From: Paludibacteraceae bacterium
GTDB lineage: Bacteria; Bacteroidota; Bacteroidia; Bacteroidales; Paludibacteraceae
DNA length: 6,046 bases
Direction of reading: 5' to 3'
Assembly: GCA_023227695.1 (NCBI GenBank)
Contig: JALNVE010000201.1
Location: 1-6,046, forward strand
A program made the position numbers and the translations under genes. Shown here one piece after another: positions 1 to 6,046 of the stretch. How positions within the stretch are numbered: the stretch's first letter is position 1; the number at the start of each line of letters is the position of its first letter. The notes under the pieces are model-generated. The model was given only the letters and a program-made list of their open reading frames with translations, was not told where the DNA came from and made no database searches.

Positions 1-1
1 G

Positions 2-19
2 AAAGATTATTTTGAATAA
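2..19 (+). CDS. Possible C-terminal tail of an upstream gene (partial)
   Basis: Frame 2 reads KDYFE and then a TAA stop at 17-19, just inside the left edge. Five codons cannot identify a protein. A short aromatic-acidic tail followed by a 49-base gap to dtd is what the end of an upstream + strand gene would look like. From memory, uvrC often precedes dtd in Bacteroidota and UvrC proteins can end in a similar Tyr-Phe tail, but this is only a guess. The alternative is that this is simply noncoding DNA. Confidence 0.25.
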   Translation, partial: KDYFE

Positions 20-39
20 ATAGATACAAAAAATTGAAC

Positions 40-53
40 GTTCCACGTGGAAC
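40..53. promoter_or_regulatory. parS: parS-type centromere site 1 (ParB-binding palindrome)
   Basis: This is the perfect 14-base palindrome GTTCCACGTGGAAC; in the 16-base frame it reads CGTTCCACGTGGAACA. It matches the known chromosomal parS consensus (TGTTCCACGTGGAACA in pseudomonads, TGTTNCACGTGAAACA in Bacillus), with one outer base off. ParB loads at such sites and spreads as a CTP-dependent clamp to organise the origin region for ParA-driven segregation and SMC loading. The site ends 15 bases before the dtd start codon. A transcription-factor operator is a possible alternative, but the match and the four-fold repetition favour parS. Confidence 0.85.
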
Positions 54-68
54 AAACATAAAAATAAT

Positions 69-521
69 ATGAGAGTTTTGATTCAAAGAGTGACCCATGC
101 ATCGGTTACAATAGATGGAAAGGTAAAATCTAAGATTGAAAATGGACTTTTGGTTTTTGTCGGAATTGAAGACAGAGACAAAGATGAAGACATAGAATGG
201 TTGGCCGGAAAGGTGATAAACATCCGTATATTCAACGATGAAAACGACGTAATGAATAAATCTGTGTTAGATATAAACGGAGAAATTTTGGTGATAAGTC
301 AATTCACATTACAAGCTCTCACAAAGAAGGGAAACAGACCATCGTACATCAGAGCTTCTAAAGCAGATTTTGCAGTTCCAATGTATGAAAAGTTCTGTGC
401 AAAGGTGACGGAGATGCTCGGAAAAGATATTGGAACTGGAGAGTTTGGTGCCAATATGAAGGTAGAACTTCTGAATGACGGACCAACAACAATATGGATT
501 GATTCTCATAACAGAGAATAA
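69..521 (+). CDS. dtd: D-aminoacyl-tRNA deacylase (DTD)
   Basis: This protein hydrolyses the ester bond between a D-amino acid (also glycine on tRNA-Ala) and tRNA, so that mischarged tRNAs are recycled instead of entering translation. It acts in the cytoplasm as a homodimer. The 150-residue length is typical of bacterial DTD. It starts MRVLIQRVTHASV, the standard first strand, and carries the SQFT motif at 77-80 with the conserved Thr80, the KKGNRPSY segment at 86-93, and the cross-subunit Gly-cisPro motif as NDGPTT with Gly138-Pro139, which gives chiral selectivity. No key residue is missing. The ATG start at 69 is preceded by AAAATAAT and no Shine-Dalgarno sequence, as usual in Bacteroidota. 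A parS palindrome lies 15 bases upstream. The next gene is 186 bases downstream and seems to have its own promoter element, so tight operon coupling is uncertain. Confidence 0.97.
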   Translation: MRVLIQRVTHASVTIDGKVKSKIENGLLVFVGIEDRDKDEDIEWLAGKVINIRIFNDENDVMNKSVLDINGEILVISQFTLQALTKKGNRPSYIRASKADFAVPMYEKFCAKVTEMLGKDIGTGEFGANMKVELLNDGPTTIWIDSHNRE

Positions 522-628
522 GATTGAATTAAGTTCTAACAGCTGTTTAAAGCTTATTTGAGGTTAATTATTGACCCGTTAGAGAATAAAAGGAGTTTAA
601 ATAAAGGGATAGAACAACTGCAAATGTA

Positions 629-636
629 TAATTTTG
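629..636 (+). promoter_or_regulatory. Probable Bacteroidota promoter -7 box for the U32 gene
   Basis: TAATTTTG fits the Bacteroidota -7 consensus TAnnTTTG exactly. It lies in the 186-base gap between dtd and the U32 gene, 71 bases before ATG 708, which would give a leader of roughly 65 bases. I see no good TTG-containing -33 element at the expected distance of about 20 bases upstream, so this is a half match in AT-rich DNA and could be chance. The rest of the 522-707 gap holds no recognisable RNA gene, terminator or ORF with family resemblance. Confidence 0.4.
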
Positions 637-707
637 CAAAAATTTTTCAATCATTGAAGGGCTATTCAAACCCGACTCATTCAAACAGAATAAAACAATT
701 AAATAAT

Positions 708-1976
708 ATGCAATATAAAAGAGAAGATTTTGAGATAATGGCACCGGCAGGTTCATACGAGAGTCTGCATGCTGCCATTCAATCTGGAGCCAATTCAGTT
801 TACTTCGGTATAGATAAACTGAATATGCGTTCACGTTCAGCAAGCAATTTCAACACGGACGACCTTCGTGAAATTGTGCGCATCTGTAAAGAGAACAACA
901 TGAAGAGTTATCTTACGTTGAATACGGTCATCTATAATAATGACCTTGCATTAATGCGTGAGATTATTGATACTGCAAAAGAGGTAGATGTTTCTGCTAT
1001 TATCGCTGCTGATGTGGCTGCAATGCTTTATGCCTATCAACAAGGCGTAGAAGTTCACCTATCTACACAGTTGAATATTGCCAATGTGGAAGCGTTGAAG
1101 TTCTATTCTCAATTTGCAGATGTAGTTGTTTTAGCCCGTGAATTGGACATGGATCAGGTTGCTGCCATCTATAAAGCCATCAACGAAGAACAAATCAAAG
1201 GTCCGAAGGGAAATTTGATTCGTATTGAGATGTTCTGTCACGGAGCTCTATGTATGGCTGTTTCGGGTAAATGTTATTTAAGTCTACACGAATTGAACGC
1301 CTCTGCAAACAGAGGAGCTTGTTATCAAGTGTGCCGCCATGGATACAGACTTATGGATGACGAAAGGGACATTGAAATCAAAGTTGACAATCAATATCTG
1401 ATGTCTCCAAAAGATTTGAAAACCATTCATTTTTTGAATAAATTGATTGATTCTGGTGTAAGAGTGATGAAAATTGAAGGAAGAGCCAGAGGACCTGAAT
1501 ACGTAAAGACTGTTGTAAGCTGCTACAACGAAGCCATTAATTCCATTTTGGACGGAAGCTATAGTCAAGAAAAGATTGATAGTTGGGACGAAAGACTTAA
1601 AACTGTCTTTAATCGAGGATTTTGGAATGGTTATTATTTAGGTCAACGTTTGGGCGAATGGAGTGCAACCTATGGTTCTGAAGCAACCAAAAGAAAGGTT
1701 TATGTGGCAAAAGGAATGAAATACTTTTCAAAAGTCGGTGTTGCTGAATTCTTGGTCGAAACAAAATACGGAATCAAGAAAGGAGATGATGTGATGATTA
1801 TGGGACCAACAACAGGTGTGGTAGAATTGAAAATAAATGAACTTCAGGTAGACTGTAAAGACGCCGAAGAGTGTGAACGTGGTCAGTATTTTTCAATCCC
1901 TGTTCCTTGTAAAATTCGTCCTTCGGACAAACTTTACAAGATAGTTGACGCCTCAGAAATACCAAATAATCAATAA
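708..1976 (+). CDS. trhP: U32-family protein, TrhP/YegQ-like tRNA U34 hydroxylation enzyme
   Basis: The family was first named as peptidases (PrtC, collagenase-like). The TrhP branch is now known to act in 5-hydroxyuridine formation at tRNA position 34, a prephenate-dependent route involving an Fe-S cluster. With the ATG at 708 the product is 422 residues. An N-terminal U32 domain opens with FEIMAPAGSYESLHAAI (8-24). The family signature runs from Glu174 to Ser192 (EMFCHGALCMAVSGKCYLS), giving Cys177, Cys182 and Cys189, followed by Cys205 and Cys209 in GACYQVCR; some of these probably bind the cluster. VMKIEGRARGPEYV is at 253-266. From about 330 a beta-rich segment rich in V, G and D, ending DKLYKIV, matches the extra C-terminal domain of TrhP-type members. 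The frame is open back to a TTG at 558, but the added 50 residues resemble nothing and would cover the promoter box, so ATG 708 (leader AAATAAT) is preferred. The exact tRNA substrate is inferred from the family; protease activity is an older assignment. Confidence 0.88.
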   Translation: MQYKREDFEIMAPAGSYESLHAAIQSGANSVYFGIDKLNMRSRSASNFNTDDLREIVRICKENNMKSYLTLNTVIYNNDLALMREIIDTAKEVDVSAIIAADVAAMLYAYQQGVEVHLSTQLNIANVEALKFYSQFADVVVLARELDMDQVAAIYKAINEEQIKGPKGNLIRIEMFCHGALCMAVSGKCYLSLHELNASANRGACYQVCRHGYRLMDDERDIEIKVDNQYLMSPKDLKTIHFLNKLIDSGVRVMKIEGRARGPEYVKTVVSCYNEAINSILDGSYSQEKIDSWDERLKTVFNRGFWNGYYLGQRLGEWSATYGSEATKRKVYVAKGMKYFSKVGVAEFLVETKYGIKKGDDVMIMGPTTGVVELKINELQVDCKDAEECERGQYFSIPVPCKIRPSDKLYKIVDASEIPNNQ

Positions 1977-1986
1977 AAAGATTGAC

Positions 1987-2000
1987 GTTCCACGTGGAAC
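1987..2000. promoter_or_regulatory. parS: parS-type centromere site 2
   Basis: GTTCCACGTGGAAC, identical to site 1 and likewise CGTTCCACGTGGAACA in the 16-base frame. It begins 10 bases after the U32 stop codon and is the left member of a close pair, with centres 48 bp from site 3. It forms part of a larger inverted repeat, listed separately. Confidence 0.85.
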
Positions 2001-2034
2001 ACTACCCTATTTTATGATTTAAGTTTAAAGGTAG

Positions 2035-2048
2035 GTTCCACGTGGAAC
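2035..2048. promoter_or_regulatory. parS: parS-type centromere site 3
   Basis: GTTCCACGTGGAAC, identical in its 14 bases to the other copies and GGTTCCACGTGGAACA in the 16-base frame. It ends 18 bases before the dusB start codon, much like site 1 in front of dtd. If dusB is transcribed from a promoter in or before this gap, ParB occupancy or the palindrome in the mRNA leader could influence its expression; that is inference only. Confidence 0.85.
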
Positions 2049-2066
2049 ATAAATAGATAGAATAAT

Positions 2067-3074
2067 ATGAAGATAGGTGACATAGAATTCGGAAAATATC
2101 CACTTTTTTTAGCTCCGATGGAAGATGTAACAGACCCAGCATTCAGATTGGCCTGTAAAAACTTCGGTGCCGATATGGTCTATTCTGAATTTATTTCAGC
2201 AGATGCCTTGATAAGAAACGTTGAAAGTACTGAAAGAAAATTGACCATAAGCGATGCTGAAAGACCTGTTGCCATACAACTCTACGGAAGAGAACCCGAA
2301 CCAATTGCAGAAGCTGCGGTTAAAGCTGCCGAAGCTAAACCAGATATAATCGATTTGAACTTTGGTTGTCCTGTAAAAAAAGTAGCAGGAAAAGGTGGAG
2401 GTGCAGGACTATTGAAAGATGTACCCAAACTACTTGAGATAGTAAAAGCTGTAGTAAAAGCTGTAAACATTCCTGTAACGGTTAAAACAAGATTAGGTTG
2501 GGATGACAGTAACAAAATCATCACTACTCTTGCCGAACAGATTCAGGATTGCGGCGCACAAGCTTTGGCTATACACGGACGAACAAGAGCGCAGATGTAC
2601 ACAGGTACAGCAGATTGGTCATTGATTAATGAAGTAAAAAACAACCCAAGAATACATATTCCTATCATCGGAAACGGAGACGTTACAACAGCAGCACGTG
2701 CGAAAGAATGTTTTGATAAATATGGTGTGGATGCTATCATGATAGGAAGAGGAAGCATTGGTCAACCATGGATTTTCGAAGAGATAAAACATTATCTAGA
2801 GACAGGTGAAGAGATAGAGAAAAGACCATTCGACTATTACTTAAACATTTTGAAAGATTGCATCAATAAAAACATTGAATGGTTGGATGAGAGAAGAGGC
2901 ATTGTTCATTCAAGAAGACACATGGCAGTGTCGCCCCTTTTTAAGGGAATAGACAATTTTAAGCAGACAAGAATTGCTATGCTTAGAGCAGAAACCAAAG
3001 ATGAGCTTTTTGAAATTTTAGACGGAATTGAAAAGAACTTCGATGTTGAAAATAGAAATAAGATAAATGAATAA
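2067..3074 (+). CDS. dusB: tRNA-dihydrouridine synthase, DusB type
   Basis: This FMN enzyme uses NADPH to reduce specific uridines in the tRNA D-loop to dihydrouridine (U17 for E. coli DusB). The 335 residues follow the Dus plan. An N-terminal TIM barrel begins LFLAPMEDVTDPAFR (13-27), the flavin-binding entry. IQLYGREP follows at 70-77. The catalytic motif is DLNFGCPVKKV with Cys101. Lys140 and Arg142 are in VTVKTRLGWD, His170 is in AIHGRTRAQMYTG, and the FMN phosphate sites are IGNGD (201-205) and IGRGSIGQPW (226-235). A C-terminal helical tRNA-binding domain follows from about 250. No catalytic residue is missing. ATG 2067 has the AGAATAAT leader. The gene lies 90 bases after the U32 stop with two parS sites between them, and converges with polA. 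Assignment to DusB over other Dus subtypes rests on length and motif style, so the exact modified position is less sure. Confidence 0.95.
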   Translation: MKIGDIEFGKYPLFLAPMEDVTDPAFRLACKNFGADMVYSEFISADALIRNVESTERKLTISDAERPVAIQLYGREPEPIAEAAVKAAEAKPDIIDLNFGCPVKKVAGKGGGAGLLKDVPKLLEIVKAVVKAVNIPVTVKTRLGWDDSNKIITTLAEQIQDCGAQALAIHGRTRAQMYTGTADWSLINEVKNNPRIHIPIIGNGDVTTAARAKECFDKYGVDAIMIGRGSIGQPWIFEEIKHYLETGEEIEKRPFDYYLNILKDCINKNIEWLDERRGIVHSRRHMAVSPLFKGIDNFKQTRIAMLRAETKDELFEILDGIEKNFDVENRNKINE

Positions 3075-3107
3075 AATAAGAAAAGATCTATTTTAAAAAA
3101 ATCGTAA

Positions 3108-3124
3108 CGACCCCGTTGGGGTCG
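3108..3124. repeat. Compact GC-rich hairpin, REP-like unit
   Basis: CGACCCC-GTT-GGGGTCG forms a perfect 7-bp stem with a 3-base loop in an otherwise AT-rich gap, 33 bases after the dusB stop. On the + strand no T-run follows. On the - strand a run of seven Ts begins a few bases after the stem, so a weak terminator for leftward transcription is conceivable, but polA already has a stronger one upstream of it. The shape resembles the short palindromic units scattered in Bacteroidota genomes, sometimes near RAYT transposases. A single copy here cannot prove it is repetitive. Confidence 0.55.
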
Positions 3125-3153
3125 AATAGATGAAATTGGAAATTTAAAGATTT

Positions 3154-3167
3154 GTTCCACGTGGAAC
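3154..3167. promoter_or_regulatory. parS: parS-type centromere site 4 (full 16-base match)
   Basis: GTTCCACGTGGAAC flanked by T and A gives TGTTCCACGTGGAACA at 3153-3168, a complete 16-base palindrome and the best parS match in the window. It lies in the gap between the convergent dusB and polA genes, so a role as promoter operator is unlikely here. That argues that all four copies share a chromosome-structural function. Read on the opposite strand the site begins ATGTTCCACGTGGAAC, which creates a spurious MFHVEQ start. Confidence 0.9.
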
Positions 3168-3227
3168 ATAAACCAAATTTCTTGATTATTTAAATAAGCT
3201 TACGTATAAAGATAAACCTGTAAAATA

Positions 3228-3259
3228 AAAAAAGGCTACATGTTTATGTAGCCTTTTTT
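3228..3259. terminator. Bidirectional intrinsic terminator between dusB and polA
   Basis: AGGCTACAT (3233-3241) pairs with ATGTAGCCT (3246-3254) around the loop GTTT, and flanking A and T runs extend the stem (A at 3228-3232 with T at 3255-3259). The T-run follows the stem on the + strand and the A-run supplies one on the - strand, so it can stop transcription both ways. It begins 18 bases beyond the polA stop codon and lies about 150 bases after the dusB stop. Confidence 0.92.
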
Positions 3260-3276
3260 AGTTAACTCTATTTTTT

Positions 3277-6042
3277 TCAATGTGCCTCCAACCAGTTGGC
3301 TCCTACTCCACAATCTGCTATGAGAGGTACACTCAATTTAATCGCATTTTGCATTTCTGAAACAACAATGGATTTTACCATATACAATTCATCCTGATAG
3401 ACATTGAAGTTCAACTCATCATGAACCTGTAAAATCATCTGAGACTTAAGACCATTTTCTTTGAACTTCTTATGGATATTTACCATAGCAATTTTAATGA
3501 TATCAGCAGCGGTTCCTTGGATAGGTGCATTCACTGTATTTCTTTCAGCAAAACCTCGGACTATACTATTTCGAGAATTTATATCAGGTAAAAATCTTTT
3601 GCGTCCAAACAACGTTTCAACATATCCCTTTTCTTTTGTAATTTGAATACACTTATCTATATAAGTTTTAATTTGAGGATACGTTTCAAAGTAACCATCA
3701 ATCAACTCTTTCGATTCTGATCTTGGAATAGATAAACGCTCAGCCAAACCAAAAACAGAAATTCCGTAAATAATTCCGAAGTTTGCCGTCTTAGCTTTTC
3801 TACGCATATCTGATGTAACATCATTCATATCGACCTTATAAATTTTGGCCGCTGTTGCAGAGTGAACATCTTGACCCGAATTGAACGCTTCCAACATATT
3901 TGCATCCTGACTCAAATGAGCCATAATACGAAGTTCGATTTGAGAATAATCGGCAGAAAAGAATATGCATCCTTCATCAGCAATAAATGCTTTTCGAATC
4001 TCTTTTCCATCTTCATCGCGGATTGGAATATTCTGTAGATTAGGATTGCTTGAACTTAATCGTCCGGTTGCCGTTACCGTCTGATTGTATGACGTATGAA
4101 TTTTTCCAGTTCGAGGATTTATCAGCGCAGGCAAAGAATCTATGTAAGTTGAAAGTAGTTTTTTAATTCCACGATACTCTAGAATTTTGTCTACCACCGG
4201 ATGTTTACCGCGTAAAGATTCGAGCACCTCTTCGTTTGTAGAATATTGACCTGTTTTGGTTTTGCGACCTTTTTCAACAACTTTCAAACGATCAAAAATC
4301 AACTCTCCTACTTGTTTTGGCGAACTGACATTGAATTCATATCCAGCCAGAGAAAAAATCTCCTTTTCAATTAACTGAAGTTTTTCTGACATAACAACAG
4401 AAAATTGATTCAATGATTCAGTATCAATTCTTACACCATCAAATTCCATTTGAGCCAAAACCGGCATCAAAGGCATTTCTATATTATAAAAAAGATTTTC
4501 GAGATGATTACTCTCAATCTCTTTTTCTAAAATATTTTTCAACTTCAAAGTAACATCAGCATCCTCTGCAGCATAATCGCAAAGCTTATTGATGTCGACA
4601 TTTCTGATTGGTGTCTGACCTTTTCCCTTTGGTCCGCACAACTCTTCGTAAGTGATAGTTTTATACTTCAGATAAATCTCCGCCAAATAATCCATATTGT
4701 GACGAAGTTCAGGTTGAAGTAAATAATGAGCAATCATGGTATCGAAAAGTTTTCCTTTCAACTCTACTCCATAATTTTTCAACATCAACAAATCAAACTT
4801 TAAATTTTGTCCGATTTTCAAAATTGACTCATTTTCAAAATAAGGTTTGAAACGATCAACTAAAATTTGAGCCTCTTCTCTATTTTGCGGAATAGGAATG
4901 TAAAAAGACTCACCTTCGTTCCATGCAAATGACATTCCAACCAAATCTGCCGAAAAAACATCAGTTCCTGTCGTTTCTGTGTCAAAACAGAAAAAATTCT
5001 GTTCAGAAATTTTGACCAAAAATTTAGCCATTTTTTCCTCATTATCAATAAGTTGATAGTTATGAGGAGTCGAATTTAAGTCGCTGAGATTTGAATATTT
5101 TATTTCACCCGATTCGTTGTCCACGAATTCTTCAAATAGAGAAGGTTGAAGAGGGTCTGATTTATAAACTTTTTGAGGAGGGTCTATTTTTGACAAAATA
5201 TTTTTGAACTCCAACTCAGAAAATATTTTTTTTAATTTTTCAACATCAGGAGTTTCCAACAACAACTGTTCTTCATTAAAATCAATTGGAACATCCAAAC
5301 GGATAGTTGCTAAAAATTTTGAAAAGTTAATCTTATCAACATTTTCTTCAACTTTCTTTTTCAAAGCTCCCTTTAAGGAATCAGTCGATTTGATAAGGTT
5401 GTCAATCGAACCATATTCTTCCAATAATTTTACAGCAGTCTTCTCACCCACTCCAGGACAACCTGGAATGTTATCAGAAGCATCGCCCATCAAACCCAAA
5501 AGATCGATAACCTGTTCAGGAGAAGTTAAACCCCATTTTTGTTTAACACCATCAATTCCTAAAACCTCATAACCACCTCCATGTTTAGGACGATAGATAA
5601 AAATATGATCGGAAACCAACTGTGCATAATCTTTATCTGGAGTCAACATATAAACAGTATATCCACGTTTTTCTGCCATCTTTGAAACGGTACCAACCAC
5701 ATCATCTGCCTCAAAACCTGGAACCTCCAAAATAGGAATATTATAAGCTTTTATAATCTCCTTAATAATTGGAATTGAAGCTTTTATATCTTCAGGAGTA
5801 ACCTCACGCTGAGCCTTATATTCTTTATAAGCTTCATGTCTAAATGTAGGACCAGAAGGATCAAAACAAACAGCTATATGAGTAGGTGATTGTGTTTTCA
5901 ACACATCTTCCAAAGTATTAACAAAACCAAGAATCGCAGAGGTATTCATCCCTTTAGAGTTGACCCTAGGGTTTTTTATAAAAGCATAATATGCTCTATA
6001 TATCAATGCATAAGCATCGATAAGAAAAAGTTTTTTTTCCAT
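3277..6042 (-). CDS. polA: DNA polymerase I
   Basis: This enzyme fills gaps and removes RNA primers in Okazaki fragment maturation and excision repair. The 921-residue protein is complete, with three domains. The 5'-3' nuclease (about 1-290) has Asp9, EADD at 111-114, DKD at 136-138 and GDASDNIPGCPGVGEKTA (186-203, helix-hairpin-helix). The 3'-5' exonuclease (about 325-510) keeps all motifs: FDTET (Asp354, Glu356), NLKFD (Asn413, Asp417) and YAAED (Tyr490, Asp494), so proofreading should be active, unlike Taq or Bst Pol I. The polymerase domain has motif A DYSQIELR (698-705), motif B Arg747-Lys751-Phe755-Tyr759 and motif C VHDE (873-876). Phe755 is the E. coli Phe762 equivalent, which disfavours dideoxynucleotides. 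The start MEKKLFLIDAYALIYRAYYAF and the end NWLEAH are typical of Bacteroidota. Only four bases upstream of the ATG are visible, so its promoter is outside the window. It ends in the terminator at 3228-3259. Confidence 0.98.
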   Translation of the reverse strand: MEKKLFLIDAYALIYRAYYAFIKNPRVNSKGMNTSAILGFVNTLEDVLKTQSPTHIAVCFDPSGPTFRHEAYKEYKAQREVTPEDIKASIPIIKEIIKAYNIPILEVPGFEADDVVGTVSKMAEKRGYTVYMLTPDKDYAQLVSDHIFIYRPKHGGGYEVLGIDGVKQKWGLTSPEQVIDLLGLMGDASDNIPGCPGVGEKTAVKLLEEYGSIDNLIKSTDSLKGALKKKVEENVDKINFSKFLATIRLDVPIDFNEEQLLLETPDVEKLKKIFSELEFKNILSKIDPPQKVYKSDPLQPSLFEEFVDNESGEIKYSNLSDLNSTPHNYQLIDNEEKMAKFLVKISEQNFFCFDTETTGTDVFSADLVGMSFAWNEGESFYIPIPQNREEAQILVDRFKPYFENESILKIGQNLKFDLLMLKNYGVELKGKLFDTMIAHYLLQPELRHNMDYLAEIYLKYKTITYEELCGPKGKGQTPIRNVDINKLCDYAAEDADVTLKLKNILEKEIESNHLENLFYNIEMPLMPVLAQMEFDGVRIDTESLNQFSVVMSEKLQLIEKEIFSLAGYEFNVSSPKQVGELIFDRLKVVEKGRKTKTGQYSTNEEVLESLRGKHPVVDKILEYRGIKKLLSTYIDSLPALINPRTGKIHTSYNQTVTATGRLSSSNPNLQNIPIRDEDGKEIRKAFIADEGCIFFSADYSQIELRIMAHLSQDANMLEAFNSGQDVHSATAAKIYKVDMNDVTSDMRRKAKTANFGIIYGISVFGLAERLSIPRSESKELIDGYFETYPQIKTYIDKCIQITKEKGYVETLFGRKRFLPDINSRNSIVRGFAERNTVNAPIQGTAADIIKIAMVNIHKKFKENGLKSQMILQVHDELNFNVYQDELYMVKSIVVSEMQNAIKLSVPLIADCGVGANWLEAH

Positions 6043-6046
6043 ATAA

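Larger units (their letters stand above)
1987..2048. repeat. Inverted repeat whose two arms each carry a parS palindrome
   Basis: The left arm reads GTTCCACGTGGAAC, then A, then CTACC (1987-2006). The right arm reads GGTAG then GTTCCACGTGGAAC (2030-2048). The arms are 19-base reverse complements except for one unpaired A at 2001, around an AT-rich centre of 23 bases (2007-2029). Since each 14-mer is itself a palindrome, the only added information is the CTACC/GGTAG extension; five bases could pair by chance. There is no following T-run, so it is not an intrinsic terminator for the U32 gene. Confidence 0.6.

Noticed and set aside
40..53. Noc-binding or E-box-type transcription factor site as an explanation for the CACGTG palindromes
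   Set aside because: Noc sites have a CCCGGG core instead, and Noc is a Firmicutes protein. One of the four copies lies between convergent genes, where an operator would have no promoter to control, so parS is the simpler reading.
2020..2027. TAAGTTTA as a -7 box for dusB
   Set aside because: It matches seven of eight consensus bases with the final G missing, and no TTG element lies about 20 bases upstream. Too weak to list in AT-rich DNA.
2935..2947. Palindrome-like CCCTTTTTAAGGG
   Set aside because: It lies inside dusB and is explained by the coding sequence (SPLFKGI). It is not at a gene end.
2906..3169. 87-residue - strand reading frame starting MFHVEQ
   Set aside because: Its first codons are the parS palindrome read backwards, and it continues antisense through the end of dusB with low-complexity sequence. 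It is an artefact of parS carrying an ATG-like edge.
3186..3197. 12-base palindrome TTATTTAAATAA near parS site 4
   Set aside because: Only A and T in AT-rich DNA, so it is expected by chance. No DnaA-box matches (TTATNCACA) accompany it, so there is no support for an origin.
5204..5572. 122-residue + strand reading frame inside polA
   Set aside because: It is antisense to the well-conserved 5' nuclease region of polA, is Ser/Phe/Asn-rich, and has no family resemblance or promoter.

Overview
The window reads as a chromosomal housekeeping segment from an AT-rich member of the Bacteroidota, most likely Bacteroidales. The DNA polymerase I has the Bacteroidota-style N-terminus (KLFLIDAYALIYRAYYAFIKNPR) and C-terminus (NWLEAH). 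Starts lack Shine-Dalgarno sequences and sit behind A/T-rich leaders. The one clear promoter-like element is a Bacteroidota -7 box. This assignment rests on recognition of the sequences, not on a search.

Layout: a probable five-codon tail of an upstream gene lies at the left edge (bases 2-19). Three genes then run on the + strand: dtd (69-521, D-aminoacyl-tRNA deacylase), a U32-family protein of the TrhP/YegQ type (708-1976), and dusB (2067-3074, tRNA-dihydrouridine synthase). All three act on tRNA: the first removes D-amino acids from mischarged tRNA and the other two probably modify tRNA bases. On the - strand, converging on dusB, is a complete polA (6042-3277) with all three enzymatic domains and all visible catalytic residues. 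A strong symmetric terminator (3228-3259) separates the two directions.

The most notable content is between the genes. The 14-base palindrome GTTCCACGTGGAAC occurs four times without variation, at 40-53, 1987-2000, 2035-2048 and 3154-3167, each time outside the coding regions. It matches the ParB-binding centromere site parS (TGTTCCACGTGGAACA type), and the fourth copy matches all 16 bases. Two copies are 48 bp apart and lie in the arms of a larger inverted repeat in front of dusB. The segment is therefore probably part of the origin-proximal centromere of the chromosome, although no parA, parB or oriC is in the window.

Smaller items are a compact GC-rich hairpin at 3108-3124 that looks like a REP-type unit, a probable promoter -7 box at 629-636 that helps fix the U32 gene start at ATG 708, and an AATAAT-ATG start context shared by all three + strand genes. 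No tRNA, rRNA, CRISPR array, insertion sequence or defence gene is visible.
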